Origin: Rostrohypoxylon terebratum
Lineage: Eukaryota > Ascomycota > Sordariomycetes > Xylariales > Hypoxylaceae
Length of the DNA: 64,000 nt
Direction of reading: 5' to 3'
NCBI GenBank assembly: GCA_022497145.1
Contig: MU385950.1
Location: 1-64,000 of the forward strand
Part shown: in pieces, positions 34,278 to 45,650 of the stretch
How the letters are laid out: each line of letters begins with the position of its first letter
Numbering within the stretch: position 1 is the first letter of the stretch
Program-made: the position numbers and the translations under genes
Notes under the pieces: model-generated
Database searches by the model: none
Told to the model about the DNA's origin: nothing
The model's input: only the letters and a program-made list of their open reading frames with translations

Positions 34278-36423
34278 CTAAACAAGTGTCGCTACTAACT
34301 CTTCCGGTAATTTCAAGTTTACGAGAGCGAGATGCTGCTGGGAACCGTGGACGTCATTCTCCATGAAGCTCCCCCCTGGGGTACGTTTACCAGCTCGGAT
34401 GCGCGGGATCGTGGCCTTGAACGCTTGTGCTGGGTCGAAGAATCCGCACCAGACGATATCGCTCTCGGCCAAGTCATACGCGCTTGCTATTGCTTTGGCA
34501 GATAGAAGCCCCGATTCTTTTACCTTTAAGTAAGTATCCCTAGATTCAAATATGAGGTCAAAGGTGATCTCATACGGGCCTGCGTTCTTCGACCGTACGA
34601 CTTTGGCTAGATCACCGAGAGATACGGGCTTGGTGTGCCCATTCATCTTTGCGCCGTTACTTATAGAAGTAACTTGTGTGCTCCGGGTGCCGTTAGGTGT
34701 GACCCCGTTAACGTTCCCGTTGGTCTTTAACACAGGGACTGCTGACAAGGATCCGTCTCCCTTGCCTATCACGGAGACATCATGTGTAAACAGCCGCTTT
34801 CGTTGGTTAGGGACGCCATTGCCGTTCACTTGTCCATGGTTAGAGGTTTCAACTTTGTCACCTAAAGACAAGCCCTCTTCGCCGTCTTCAAGGTCCATAA
34901 GATGGTACATGGAGAACCTTGAGCAGGGTCCTAGCTCAATAACAGGTTTCCCGCCGATGCCAAATGCGAAGTTACCCGACGTGGCCTTCTGTCCTGGGTA
35001 ACTTCCGTGCTTAGAAAGGTCAGCATCGAGTCGTCATGACTTTCCTTTAAACTTACAATGACTGCGATCCTAGCCGTAGCAGCTATGCTAGTCGCGAGTT
35101 CCTGAGTAGCTGCCAACACCTCGCCGATGATAAATACTTCCGACGAGGGCGTTCCGGTCGCATTCTCGTCTTGTTTTCCATATATATGGAAATCCAGTTG
35201 CCACTTTTCCGAAACATCGCTGTGCTGGTCAGCAGCATAGCCTTTTACGATATCGAGCAGTGAATCCAGCTGTTTGATCAATATTGCTATTCCAACTTTA
35301 GCATTCACCTTTACCAAAGCGATTGGGATTTTTTAGGGGACTTACGGTCTCGAAAGCTACCCATGAACATTGACCGGTAACCAATTATGCTACCAGCTTC
35401 TAGTTTTACTTGGTAGGGAAGTCCGCTTTCTTTCGAGAAATGGAACATGCTGCCTCGTACCCTGATAGACCGCTGATCTGGAAGTTGCTCATAAGTAGCA
35501 GCGTTTAAATCGAAGTATCCTCCTGGGCCATGAAGAATGTCGGGTCGTGATTTCTCATACATCGTATGAGCAGCTACTGATACCGGTGTGCAACGAGCCG
35601 TCGGCGTTAGAGGTGATATGGTGAATCCTCCGTCTCTGAAGACCGTAGCGATGGCACCGTGAGATTTAGGCTCAGCGCATGTTCCTCCGCATTCTAATAT
35701 CTTGCCCATATGCGTAAATCCGCCGAATTGTCGTTGGACTTCGGGCGAACTCCAATCATTAGGATTGAGTCCAGATAGGTATGCACAGTAGGCAACATAA
35801 GGGGCGGGATCGTAGGCGCGACCGCCGACAACAACGTCGAAATCAGGGGTTGCTTTCATAGCATCTATGAACGGCTCTGGACCCATCTGGGCGACGACGC
35901 ATATCGATGTTTCGATGTCCTCTTCCGTCAACGGTGGAACACAAGCACCGCATCCACTTATTTCCCTTCTACTAAGGCGTTCCTTCACTACTGCCTTGTC
36001 GATGTTTGAGAATAGGGCCACAGTTTTGAAGGAATAGCCCTCGTTTCCATCTTCCGCTGAAATCTCTTCGATGACTTCAACTATTTCTCGGACGTGTTCA
36101 TCAATCCCATCTCCGCCCGCAGAACTGAATATTAGAGGAACGTGGAACTGATGAACAAGTTTGAGTAGCTTCCTTAGATCCCGAACATAGGCCGTCCGTG
36201 GACAGCCCATCTTCTTCTGGGCGAGTCTATCAGGCCCGCTGTCAGTGGAGCCAGAGTCTAGAATCATGGCTGTTGGTACGCCGGTTGCAACGTAAAATCT
36301 CAAGGCTGCGGTAGTCTCATCCTCTCTAAGACCATAGCCGAGCATGCCTACGGGGGTAATGATATGACACAGAGGGGCTGACGCGTCAACGTCATTGGTT
36401 GCGTTATTTGTTGGAGCAGGCAT
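34278..36423 (-). CDS. AtuA-family (DUF1446) protein fused to DUF4387 domain
   Basis: Exons 36423-35346, 35286-35057 and 35009-34278 (679 aa). The AtuA-like part (about residues 20-480) contains GMLGYGLREDETTAALR, DSGSTDSGPDRL, the conserved FSSAGGDG, VVVGGRAYDPAPYVAY and GKILECGGTCAEPKSHG. It ends KATSGNFAFGIGGKP. A low-complexity Asn/Gly/Ser/Thr linker of about 90 residues follows. Then comes a DUF4387 segment (LAKVVRSKNAGPYEITFDLI, then SAYDLAESDIVWCGFFDPA). AtuA and its partner act in acyclic terpene (citronellol/geraniol) breakdown in pseudomonads; fungal fusions are uncharacterised. The acceptor of intron 2 was chosen as CTAAG because it restores HGSYPGQKATSGNF. Confidence 0.87.
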
Positions 36424-37020
36424 TTTGAGAAGATTATGAGATGGATGTACAAGAGTGATATCTAAGACTTGAGGGAATATTGTGCTGTGAAGATATTTAT
36501 GAAGAATGATAGAAGCGGCTCATTGCTTATATTTAGGTATTATAAGGGATCCGGCGTTGTTTGAGATGTCCGAAGCCAGCTTAATGTCCGCAACGACGTC
36601 ACCAATGGTAACCAACAGTTAGATTAGAGCATCCGAACCTGAAATTTATGAATGCACACAGCCTCTCCGTTTCATTCGCTTGGCTTGACCACATGACAAA
36701 GCACACGCTTTCGGCTGCCCTCCCTCCCAATATGCTGTGACCGAAACTCGCGTCTCGGCCGAAAGTCGCTCTCCAGGCCGAATTTCGCTCCATGACATAA
36801 TAACCCCCCACAGCCACATGAATTGTACTGGAACATGAGAGGTTGATTTAGTGTATTGGTTTCTCAAAAGAAAAACTTGAGCCGATCATTGTTGGTGGGT
36901 GCTCTAGGTCGGACTTTCACTCTTTAATCTCTTGGAATTTCGATCCGTCACCTCCCGACATGAGGACGCAATTGGTAGGTGTATTTGCTAGAACACGTTC
37001 GCTTCCCCCATCCTCATTGG

Positions 37021-37035
37021 CTTAGGGTTAGGGTT
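37021..37035 (+). repeat. Interstitial telomeric repeat, two units
   Basis: CTTAGGGTTAGGGTT: two TTAGGG units plus a partial. Confidence 0.7.
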
Positions 37036-37130
37036 CAATGTTGGCGATCGTAGTTAAGGTGCTCTGGAACTTATATAAAACTCAGTTCATATCGTACTGA
37101 TGTTCCGTTCGAGTGAAATCAATAATGAAA

Positions 37131-37144
37131 TTAGGGTTAGGGTT
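37131..37144 (+). repeat. Interstitial telomeric repeat, two units
   Basis: TTAGGGTTAGGGTT, about 95 bp after the previous tract and 15 bp before the inverted pair. Confidence 0.7.
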
Positions 37145-37158
37145 ATATGGGAGCGTCC

Positions 37159-37195
37159 GGGGTTAGGGTTGGGCTTATGAAAGAACCCTAACCCC
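37159..37195. repeat. Inverted pair of telomere-like repeats (hairpin)
   Basis: GGGGTTAGGGTT (37159-37170) and its exact complement AACCCTAACCCC (37184-37195) are separated by 13 nt. A perfect 12-bp stem could form in single-stranded DNA or RNA. A CCCTAT-type tract follows at 37212-37230. Confidence 0.85.
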
Positions 37196-37211
37196 AGGAG
37201 AAAAATATGCT

Positions 37212-37230
37212 TATCCCTATCCCTATCCCT
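37212..37230 (-). repeat. CCCTAT tandem tract
   Basis: TATCCC repeated three times (TATCCCTATCCCTATCCCT), a variant of the telomeric unit, in CCCTAA-like orientation. Confidence 0.6.
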
Positions 37231-37444
37231 GACCCGATCGATACAACTCAGCAAGCATAAGAAAATGAACATGAGTAACGCAGCTTAATTAACATAAATC
37301 TAGATACCTAGGTATTCATAAGTTCTTCTCGGCGGACGCGTTCGTATACTTCACTGGGTTTAGTACCTATTGAGTTTACCTAGATATGTACAATGATAGG
37401 TTCTTGGCTACCTAGACAGTGAGTTCCTTTCATTTCTTCTGCGA

Positions 37445-38454
37445 TCAAGTTCTTCCAGCAATGAAGCCTCCATCAACCGCCATATCTGCCCCTGTCATAT
37501 AGGCACTTGCGTCACTGAGCAGATAAACAGCAGCCCCCTTCAAATCTACTCGATCAGCCATTCTCTTCATTGGGGGTTCTGACATGAAAATATCCAACAG
37601 ACCAAGACGGGTGTCTGAGATTGAAAGTGTCATATCGGTAGCAGTGTATCTATGATGAGGTTAATTCGTGTTGGTAGAATGGAGAAGATCTGGGCTCACC
37701 CAGGAGATATAGTGTTGACTCGTATCTTCTTTTCAGCTAGTTCACAGCCTAGCTGCGTCGCTAACATAAGCACTGCTCCCTTACTTGCGCAATAGTCGCT
37801 AGTATATTGACCCTTGCTAGCCATCTTAGCTGAGGTGCTAGCGATGAATACCAACGAGCCGCCTCTTGGCTCCTTTCCAGCGTCCTGGCTGATTATCTGT
37901 TTAGTGACTAATTGTGCAGGGAAATATGTTCCTAGGGTGTTGATCTGGAAGGTCCTCTCCACCGAAGCAGGGGGTCGTTCAACAAATGGTTGATCGGGAC
38001 AAACACCAGCCGCAGTAATTCTACAGTGACAGTAAGTATAGGTAAACGCGGGAATATATCCATAGAGAGACGTACAGCCCATCGATGCGACCAAAATCTT
38101 TCACTATTTCATTGATTGTTGCTTCCAGAACATCGTATTTGGTGACGTCGCTCCTATAAATCTTGTGAACATCCAGTTCTAGTTGAGTTTGGAGGGTTAA
38201 AATCACATGTAAAGCTTTACTCTGACACCATAATCATTCTCCAGTTTCTTGAAATGCTCGTGGGGAGTTTCCAGAAGATCTATGGCTGCGATATCGCTGC
38301 CAGCCTCAGCGCAAGCAACTCCCATGGCAAGCCCAATACCTCGCGCTCCGCCTGTGATCACGGTTACTCTTCCTTTGAGGGATAACAGATCGTGAACGGT
38401 TCTCTTCAGATAGAGATCGCTGGCGCGAGGCACGGGAGGAGATGAAGAAGCCAT
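37445..38454 (-). CDS. Short-chain dehydrogenase/reductase (classical SDR)
   Basis: Exons 38454-38207, 38153-38076, 38020-37700 and 37649-37445 (283 aa), all in phase. Cofactor motif TGGARGIG near residue 36, then acidic ...AAIDLLE at the end of beta-2, which favours NAD(H). SDVTKYD leads to an LITAAGVC variant of the NNAG motif. The catalytic Tyr/Lys are in YTSDYCASKGAV, the INTLGTYF helix is present, VNTISPGYTATDM follows, and it ends YMTGADMAVDGGFI. The acceptor of intron 1 (TTTATAG) was selected because it rebuilds VKLYMSDVTKYD; a nearer AG breaks frame. The substrate cannot be told. The gene is divergent from the transketolase-SDR relic, with 344 bp between starts. Confidence 0.9.
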
Positions 38455-38798
38455 GGTGGTTGGTGCCGGCGGAAAGTGAGATCAAACGGGAAGTACCGAG
38501 GTCTTCTCGATTCTCGATGAATGCGAGGAGTCTTCTTGATTAACTCGACTTCATAATACGAACTTATAGACGCTAGATGTGGTATTGATATCAAATGACA
38601 TCTATGTGGATCATTGAGGATATCTCGGAAACCTACATACCTGCATTCGGGAAATAGTTTCCGTACACCATCAAAACTAATTACCAACACGAATTGTTAA
38701 GCCTGACTTTCGATAATATGAATATGATATATTTTTTTAGGATTGAGAACTTTCATGTATAATCGTTAGGCTTCGAGTGACCGATTACCACGACGACA
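38455..38798. other. Divergent promoter region, SDR / transketolase relic
   Basis: 344 bp between opposing start codons; no feature recognised beyond AT-rich runs. Confidence 0.5.
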
Positions 38799-39769
38799 AT
38801 GATTGAAACGTCTGTGTCACAAGCCCAGTTGAATGGGATTGATGATCCTGAACATTGCGACAAATGGAAACCACAATCAGAAGACGATTTCGCTGTCCTA
38901 GCTCTTCGAAACTTGATTTTCGATCTGTGTGATCAAAATGGCGGAGGTCATGGCGGTTCTGCCGTTGGAATGGGTGCCATAGGGGTAGCTTTGTGGAAGT
39001 ACGTTATGCGTTATAACCCAGCAGATCCTGACTGATTTGACCGGGATAGATTCGTTCTATCTAACGGTATGTTACCCTAAACGATGGATGATATTGAGAC
39101 GTTTAGACTGATTCCCAGCAGGCCATGCTGCGATGTTTTTGTATGCCATAAACCACCTTGTGGGTTACGACGCATGGACAATAGAGCAATTGAAAGATTA
39201 CGGAAGTGCTAAATTGAATGGATATACTACAATCTCTCATGCGCACCCTGAAATTGAAGTTCCAGGCGTTGAGGTTACCACCGGTCCTTTGGGTCAGGGT
39301 ATTGCCAATGCTGTTGGGTTGGCCATTGCGTCCAAAAATCTCGCTGCAAACTTCAATAAGCCGGATGCCAAGCTAATAAACTCCCGTATCTGGTGTACAA
39401 AAGGCGACGGCTGCTTGATGGAAGGGGTTGCTTTGGAAGGTATAATTTTATGTGCTATTCTCCTCGGCAACATGCTGACGCAATCAAACAGCGATCTCCC
39501 TTGCAGGGCATCTACGCCTTGACAACCTGGTTCTTATTTACGAACACAACGCCGTTACTTGCGATGGACCCTTGGACTGGATTAACACGGAAGATGTTAA
39601 CACCAAGATGATGTCTCAAGGTTGGGAGGTCATTAACGTTCCACTTGGACGACTAGGGATACCGGAGGATATCGCAAAGCCAGCTGTCTTTCTAATCAGC
39701 GATATGGCTCAGTACGTTTCTGGGCAGAATCTTATTGTTGATGGCGCTGCGACTGTTTACTATCAATAA
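38799..39769 (+). pseudogene. Chimeric relic: transketolase N-terminus fused to SDR C-terminus, with nonsense codon
   Basis: Exons 38799-39066, 39122-39439 and 39507-39769 join in phase. The 5' part is clearly transketolase-like: LALRNLIFDLC, GGHGGSAVGMGAIGVALWKY, HPEIEVPGVEVTTGPLGQGI, CTKGDGCLMEGVALEG, and LDWINTEDVNTKMMSQGWEV. A TGA at 39033-39035 stands where the family has Trp (DPD-stop-FDRDRFVLSNG). Near 39640, without interruption of frame, the sequence becomes the last 40 residues of an SDR: GRLGIPEDIAKPAVFLISDM, then YVSGQNLIVDG. All transketolase C-terminal domains and the SDR N-terminal half are missing. This looks like a deletion joining two neighbouring genes, followed or preceded by a nonsense mutation. 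Confidence 0.8.
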
Positions 39770-41835
39770 GAAGGGACACGCTGGAGTTCTCATAGAATGC
39801 TAGGTTAGTATAATAGAAGTGCTTGGTACCTGTCTGTGGTGTGTCCGAAGAATGCATCACTATTAAACATCCAATTCCATCTATTAAAGGGACTCTCACT
39901 TTTATTTTCTTGATATCGATGTTTACCCTCCATTCGTCTGACGTCTCTGAGCCCATTCCACAACAAACTCCGTAAAAGACTGTAGTATACGAATATGAAC
40001 ATCACAGGCTATGGCTTCATCTCTAGTTAAGGTAAGAAATTTAACTATGCGGTTTGTCCTTGATGGCTGACATATTGTGCTCGTGTTTTCAAAAAAGTAG
40101 TGTATTGGTAATGCATCTTGCAAGGCTTTTGCCAAAGCCGGCGTTCGAGGTCTCCTTAAAGCAGATTGAAGACTACAGGCAGCTGAAAAGGCAGCTTCCG
40201 AAGCCTACCTAACCTAACCTAGGTGGTAGTCACTAGCCCTGTATTCCGAACCACATTCATCCATCTCAACACCACCATGAAGGAGTCAGTGATTCACGCA
40301 ATTGCTTACCTAGTTGCATGCTAGAGCTATGCGAGTGACTTTCACGTCCACTGCGCTGGGAGAGGTGAGCAACTCTCCTTCCTCCCCCCTTCAAGTGTTG
40401 TCCATTCCTGACAACGGTACGGCCTTATGAGTCGTGGGATAGTTGCCAATATAGTAATGGATCTCTTTTGTTATACGTAGTATTGCCTAGTATGGCTAAG
40501 TACGTAACCTCAAAGCATGTTGTAATGGGTATCAGTCGGATTGCAGGTGGGCTGAATTTGAAGTGCAATCGGTTCAAGCACATTTCAGCTGATAGATGTT
40601 ACCTATTTAAGCGCTTGAAAATATCTTTCACGACATCAGAGTGAATTGTGTTTGCTCGTCTTATGTAGTTAGACCGATGGTAAGGAGAGCGATGCAAGTT
40701 GAGCTTGGTTTAGAGCAAAATATTCGTTTAGGACTACTTATTGGACACCTAACCTAGCCACTGAGTAATAGGTGTTATGTTATTTCTAGGCAGCTGCTAG
40801 GTAGCTCATTGTCTACCTAGTTACATGACGGGTTGTGGGTTAATTGTTGATGGAGGAATGAGCATTAGTACAAGTATCCGTGGTTGATACTCTGAGAGAA
40901 AAGGGGGGAAAGGGGGGAATGATCTGGAAGGCACAGGCAGGAAGTATAGCGCTGTAGCCCACTGTAAATACAGAGCAAGCTATTAATAATAGTGCATTCA
41001 TGTTGATTTCATAATTGTTGCCGAGCCATGCACAATATTTATGTCAGCCACATGACGTTGGTTCCGCTTGGCATTGACGAACGGGAGTGGCAGAGTGGCC
41101 ACAGTAGGCACCTTTTTACTTGTAACTCGGTACCGTATATGTGGCACGTGCGTAGTATAGGATACCCAAACTCAGCCACAAAAGTACTAGGTAACGTCGC
41201 GGCCCCCTGCAATTTGAATAACAAACAAAGTTGAACCTTTGAACTGGGCAATTTGGCCTCAGGACCTCAGGAGAGTTTTAACTTTTATTAAGGCTGAACT
41301 CACTTTTTGACATTGACATTGACATTGACATTGATTTTGATCCCGATCATTGCGACTTGAAAAGAGATAAGATACAAATCACTTACCAATCTTACCCTAT
41401 CGAAAGCTACTATACCCTAATTAGTCTGGACCGAACCTGTAATTTATTATCAATCATCGTCGTCTGGAACACTTCGACTCCATCTCTACCTACACTCTGA
41501 CATTTCCAACACTTAAGTCTTACACACCTCCACACTTCCATTTCCACTTCTACCTCGACAACTATTCAACTATCCGGTTTCCCCGAACTCGCCTCTTTCG
41601 CATCGCCCTCAGCAAGAATCCATATACCACCAACATACGAGCATACATCTACCGAATTTGTAACGATACGAATGTTCTAAAGTACAACAAGTCAATCTCA
41701 AACTCCGACAATCTACGCGCCGGTTGAAACGAATATCGGGATCCACTCGTCCCGTATGACTTGATTCCTGGTCGGGATCCAGAGAAAACAAAAGAACACA
41801 TAGTTGACATCAGCCGTCCCGGCAAACTCGTCAGG
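39770..41835. other. Long intergenic region, no gene recognised
   Basis: Only short frames without features. It contains CCTAACCTAACCTAGG-type words at 40207-40223, G-rich runs near 40900-40918, and a hexanucleotide microsatellite at 41307. The last 400 bases are C/T-rich and probably hold the SED5 promoter and leader. Confidence 0.5.
41307..41334 (+). repeat. TTGACA hexanucleotide microsatellite
   Basis: Four perfect TTGACA units plus TTGA. Confidence 0.85.
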
Positions 41836-43051
41836 ATGGCCGTCGCTTCGATACAAGACCGCACCTCCGAATTCCGATCCGTCCTCACCCAAGTCCAAAA
41901 ACGACAGGCTTCGTCTAAGGTTGGTTCGCAGAGGAGATCTCTCTTGACAGACTCTCAAAAAGCTGCTGCCAATGGAGATGCGCAACCGCATCGGAGGTCC
42001 GAGTTCGCGAGACGCGCAGCCGAAATAGGGCGCGGGATCGCTGCTACCATGGTATGTCTTTTCCTGCCTTGTCTCTTCCTAGGGAAGGCAGAGAATAAAA
42101 GATGAAAGGCTGGCACTAACGCGATGAACAGGGGAAATTAGAAAAGTTGGCGCAGTTGGCCAAACGCAAGACGTTATTCGATGACAGACCTGTCGAGATT
42201 AACGAGCTTACTTTCATGTAAGATCCCTATTCGTCATCATGTTTGGTTCACTCTAGTCATATCTAACACACCTGCCAGAATAAAACAAGACCTATCATCC
42301 CTGAACCAGCAGATCGGTGGCTTACAAACATTAACGCGACAACAGCACCCGAGGGCAGATCAAGAGGGCGAGCATAATAAGAATATCGTGCTAATGCTAC
42401 AAGGCAAGCTTAGCGATGTGGGCGCCAACTTTAAAGATGTGCTCGAGGTCCGCACCAAGAATATACAGGCGTCCCGGTCACGAACTGAGAACTTCATTTC
42501 TTCCGTGTCGCAACACGCCCAAACCTCCTCGCTCCAGCAATCTGCCTCTCCCCTGTACGGAACACCAAACCGAGGCACGCCATCTCCCGGCGCCGACTTA
42601 CTTACGCTGAACCCACCAGCAGCGGTGGGCGATCAGCAATTGCTTCTAATGGAAGAGGCGGCGCCGCAAAACTCGTACATCCAACAACGAGGCGAAGCTA
42701 TCGAGGCTATCGAGAAGACCATTGGCGAACTTGGATCGATTTTTGGCCAGCTGGCACAGATGGTGTCGGAGCAGAGCGAGATGATTCAGCGCATCGACGC
42801 CAACACCGAGGACGTAGTTGATAACGTTCAGGGCGCGCAAAGGGAGTTGCTGAAGTATTGGTCTCGCGTCTCAAGCAATCGGTGGCTGATTGCTAAGATG
42901 TTTGGGGTTTTGATGATATTTTTCTTGTAAGTTTCTTCCCTGCCCATCTCAATCCATTCTCTTCTCGACTGGGTTAATTCTGCGGTTCTCGATATGCGGT
43001 ACCGGTTCGCTCACTATTTCATATAGGTTATGGGTCCTCATCGCTGGTTAA
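41836..43051 (+). CDS. SED5: Syntaxin-5 orthologue Sed5 (Golgi Qa-SNARE)
   Basis: Exons 41836-42051, 42132-42217, 42279-42926 and 43027-43051 (324 aa). It starts MAVASIQDRTSEFRSVLTQV, the conserved Sly1-binding-type N-terminus region of Sed5 proteins. The three-helix bundle includes EFARRAAEIGRGIAATMGKL, LAQLAKRKTLFDD and EINELTFIIKQDL. The SNARE motif (about residues 230-290: EAIEAIEKTIGELGSIFGQL, then MVSEQSEMIQRIDANTEDVV) carries the central Gln. The last exon encodes only the end of the C-terminal membrane anchor (LWVLIAG-stop), so the gene needs all three introns. Sed5 mediates ER-Golgi and intra-Golgi fusion. ORF text upstream of the chosen ATG is not family-like. Confidence 0.95.
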
Positions 43052-44430
43052 GCAGAGGGAACGAGAAAATAAGGGACGAAACGAGACGCGACGCGACTTA
43101 TCTGTAGGCACCGGTGTACTACTACTATTACTACTACTACGATTCTTCACTTTGTACATTATTACGCCATCCACCCCTGGCTATGGGACCTATGGTGTTG
43201 GGCTACACGTACTAGATTTTAATGACATGCATGGCGGCGACCTGTTTGTATGCATATCACACCTGTAAAGACAGTATTGGCTCTCGCAGAATCGGAGTTC
43301 GGACGGTTATGGATATGATTTTATTGTATCGCCTTACTTGGTATTGAATGTCAAGTAGCTCATTAATTATGAACGTTGTATGTATGTTACTGGAGTCAAG
43401 GATCCATCCCACATATGCGCGCAGACGAGGAACTGCGAGCTCGGTCTTGGATCGAACCGAGCCCAACCCTTACCAACTTGGGGCCAGATTTCAGATTTCA
43501 CGATTCCCCCCACTAAGACGCTAGAGGAATCATCCAACCTGGGTAAAAATGGCCGGATTTATTTTGGTCGGATTTATTTTGCACACTAAACGCTCAGCCG
43601 TCTATTTTCCGGTCCACAACTGAACCACTTCAGTAGGTGGTATCAAATAGAATGTCTTGCTTGAGGATACCATGACTGATGAAATATTTTCACAGGTCCA
43701 CGGATGCATGTGGTATTTCAATCGACTTGGATCTATGGGTGCGTGCCTGAATCACATTCATCATTACGTAGGACCCCCCTAAATTTCCACCACTGGCGTT
43801 CCTCGGCGACCGGGTACCCGATTCCCTCATCGTGGTGGGTTATGCGCGGAAAACATTTCCCAGTTGACCCTTAGATTCTCTTTCAAGGCTATTATTATAG
43901 GGTCCCGCGTTTGTCTATCACACTTGCCTACTCGCTTTTCCGACGTTTATCATTCGCCAGGGTTGGGTTTTCCGCCTTGACGGTACCTAGGGAGCCTATC
44001 CGCGAGTATACCCTCCTTCTATAGGCTTCATTTTGAGACGCTTCACATTACGCCACTATGCAAGAGTAATCAGATATGTGCGTAATATCATAGGCAAGAT
44101 GAGGTCCGAGAACAGACATCTCCGACCCCCGCGATCTACCCCAGTAGCTAGGGCATAGTTGGGTGGATATACTTCCTATAGTATTCATGGCTAGCCCCTA
44201 GACATGCTACCTTACACTATACAGTAGTAGCCCGGGCCAAGCTCGCTGTCTATTTTGCCGGAGGCGTCGCAATAAATACTCTTACGTAGCCTTCATGAAA
44301 CACTTTGCGGACTAAAAAGTCATTTTGAATGATCTCTCGTATACTAAGAATTATTTCTGGAGGAAGTTATAGGAATTTGGCAGTAAAAACACCAACGCAG
44401 AGGTTCATCAGCAGAAAATATTCATTCACG
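43052..44430. other. Intergenic, no gene recognised
   Basis: It contains a small CTA/CTACTA tract (43118-43140), otherwise unremarkable AT-rich DNA. Short frames show no domains. Confidence 0.5.
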
Positions 44431-45650
44431 ATGGCTCCCTCTTCGTTCAAGCTCAATACGGGCCAAGATATCCCCGCTGTCGGCTTCGGTACGTCCCGGT
44501 GAACCTGTACCGTGCCCCTCCTCTTTGCCCGAGCTTGAAAGCGATGCAAAAAAAAAAAAAACAAATCGCATTGTCAATTCCCGACGAATGCGAATTCTGG
44601 GCTCAAGAGTCACGCAAATAGGGGTTCTAGCATTTCATACAATTAAGCACATATAACTGATTTCTCGTTTTTTTGGTCAAACAGGAACATGGCAAGCCGG
44701 CCCCGGCGAAGTCGCCGCAGCGGTGACGTACGCCCTGAAAGTCGGATACCGACTCATCGACGCGGCATACTGCTACGGGAACGAGGACGAGGTGGGACAG
44801 GGGATCAAAGCGGCGCTCGACGCCGGCTACGTCAAGCGCGAGGACATCTTCGTGATGACGAAGCTGTGGAACACGTACAGCACGCGCGTGGAGCTCGGCC
44901 TGGACAAGTCGCTCAAGGCGCTGGGGCTCGACTACGTCGACCTGTACCTGGTGCACTGGCCCGTAGGCATGAACCCCAACGGGAACGACGACCGCTTCCC
45001 GAAGCTGCCCGACGGCAGTCGTGATATGCTGTGGGACCACGACCACGTGACCACGTGGAAGCAGATGGAGGGCTTGCTGTCGACGGGGAAGGTCAAGGGC
45101 ATCGGCGTTTGCAATTATAGCAAGAGGTATATGGAGCAGTTGTTGGAGAAGTCGAGTGTGGTGCCCGCGATTAACCAGATCGAAAACCACCCCGCGCTAC
45201 CCCAGCAGGAGGTCGTGGATTTCTGTAATGAGAAGGGAATCAGGATTGTCGCATACAGTCCGTTGGGAAGTACCGGAGGCCCATTACTAAAGAGCGAGCC
45301 GGTTGCCAAGGTGGCCGAGAGGAAGGGCTCGAATCCGGGAACGGTACTATTGAGCTACCACGGTATGTTTTCCCTTGCATCGTTCTTCTCCTATAACATC
45401 ATGCTAATTTGGCGATCCGTCAAAAGTTGCCAGAGGCACCGTCGTGCTCGCCAAGTCTGTCACCGAGTCACGCATCAAGTCCAACCTCGAGATCATCGAC
45501 CTCGATGCGGAGGACATGAAGATCCTGAACGACTATTCCGATAGCTTGGCCAAGGCGGGCAAGGTTGAGCGATATGTATACCCGCCATTCGGCATCAATT
45601 TTGGATTCCCAGACAAAACTGAAGGTAGAGTTATGCCGAATGGTGTATAA
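44431..45650 (+). CDS. Aldo-keto reductase (AKR superfamily)
   Basis: Exons 44431-44488, 44685-45362 and 45427-45650 (319 aa). N-terminus KLNTGQDIPAVGFGTWQAGP. The tetrad is complete: Asp/Tyr in LIDAAYCYGNE, Lys in FVMTKLWN, His in YLVHWPVGMN. NADP-binding text follows: GVCNYSKRYMEQL, INQIENHPALPQQ, VAYSPLGS, VLAKSVTESRI. It resembles fungal glycerol dehydrogenase/xylose-reductase-like AKRs; the exact substrate is open. Exon 2 is markedly GC-rich (many third-position G/C) compared with the surrounding AT-rich DNA and with exon 3. Intron 1 is 196 nt, long for this window, with an A13 run. Confidence 0.92.

Larger units (their letters stand above)
36424..37444. other. Intergenic region with clustered telomere-like repeats
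   Basis: No gene is recognised between the AtuA-like gene and the SDR (both minus strand). Its main content is the set of TTAGGG/CCCTAA tracts listed separately (37021-37230). Confidence 0.6.

Noticed and set aside
41307..41334. TTGACA repeats as bacterial -35-like promoter elements
   Set aside because: The window is fungal nuclear DNA; the tract is a simple hexanucleotide microsatellite.
44627..45190. 187-codon minus-strand frame opposite the aldo-keto reductase
   Set aside because: Antisense shadow of a GC-rich exon; the plus strand has the complete AKR tetrad.
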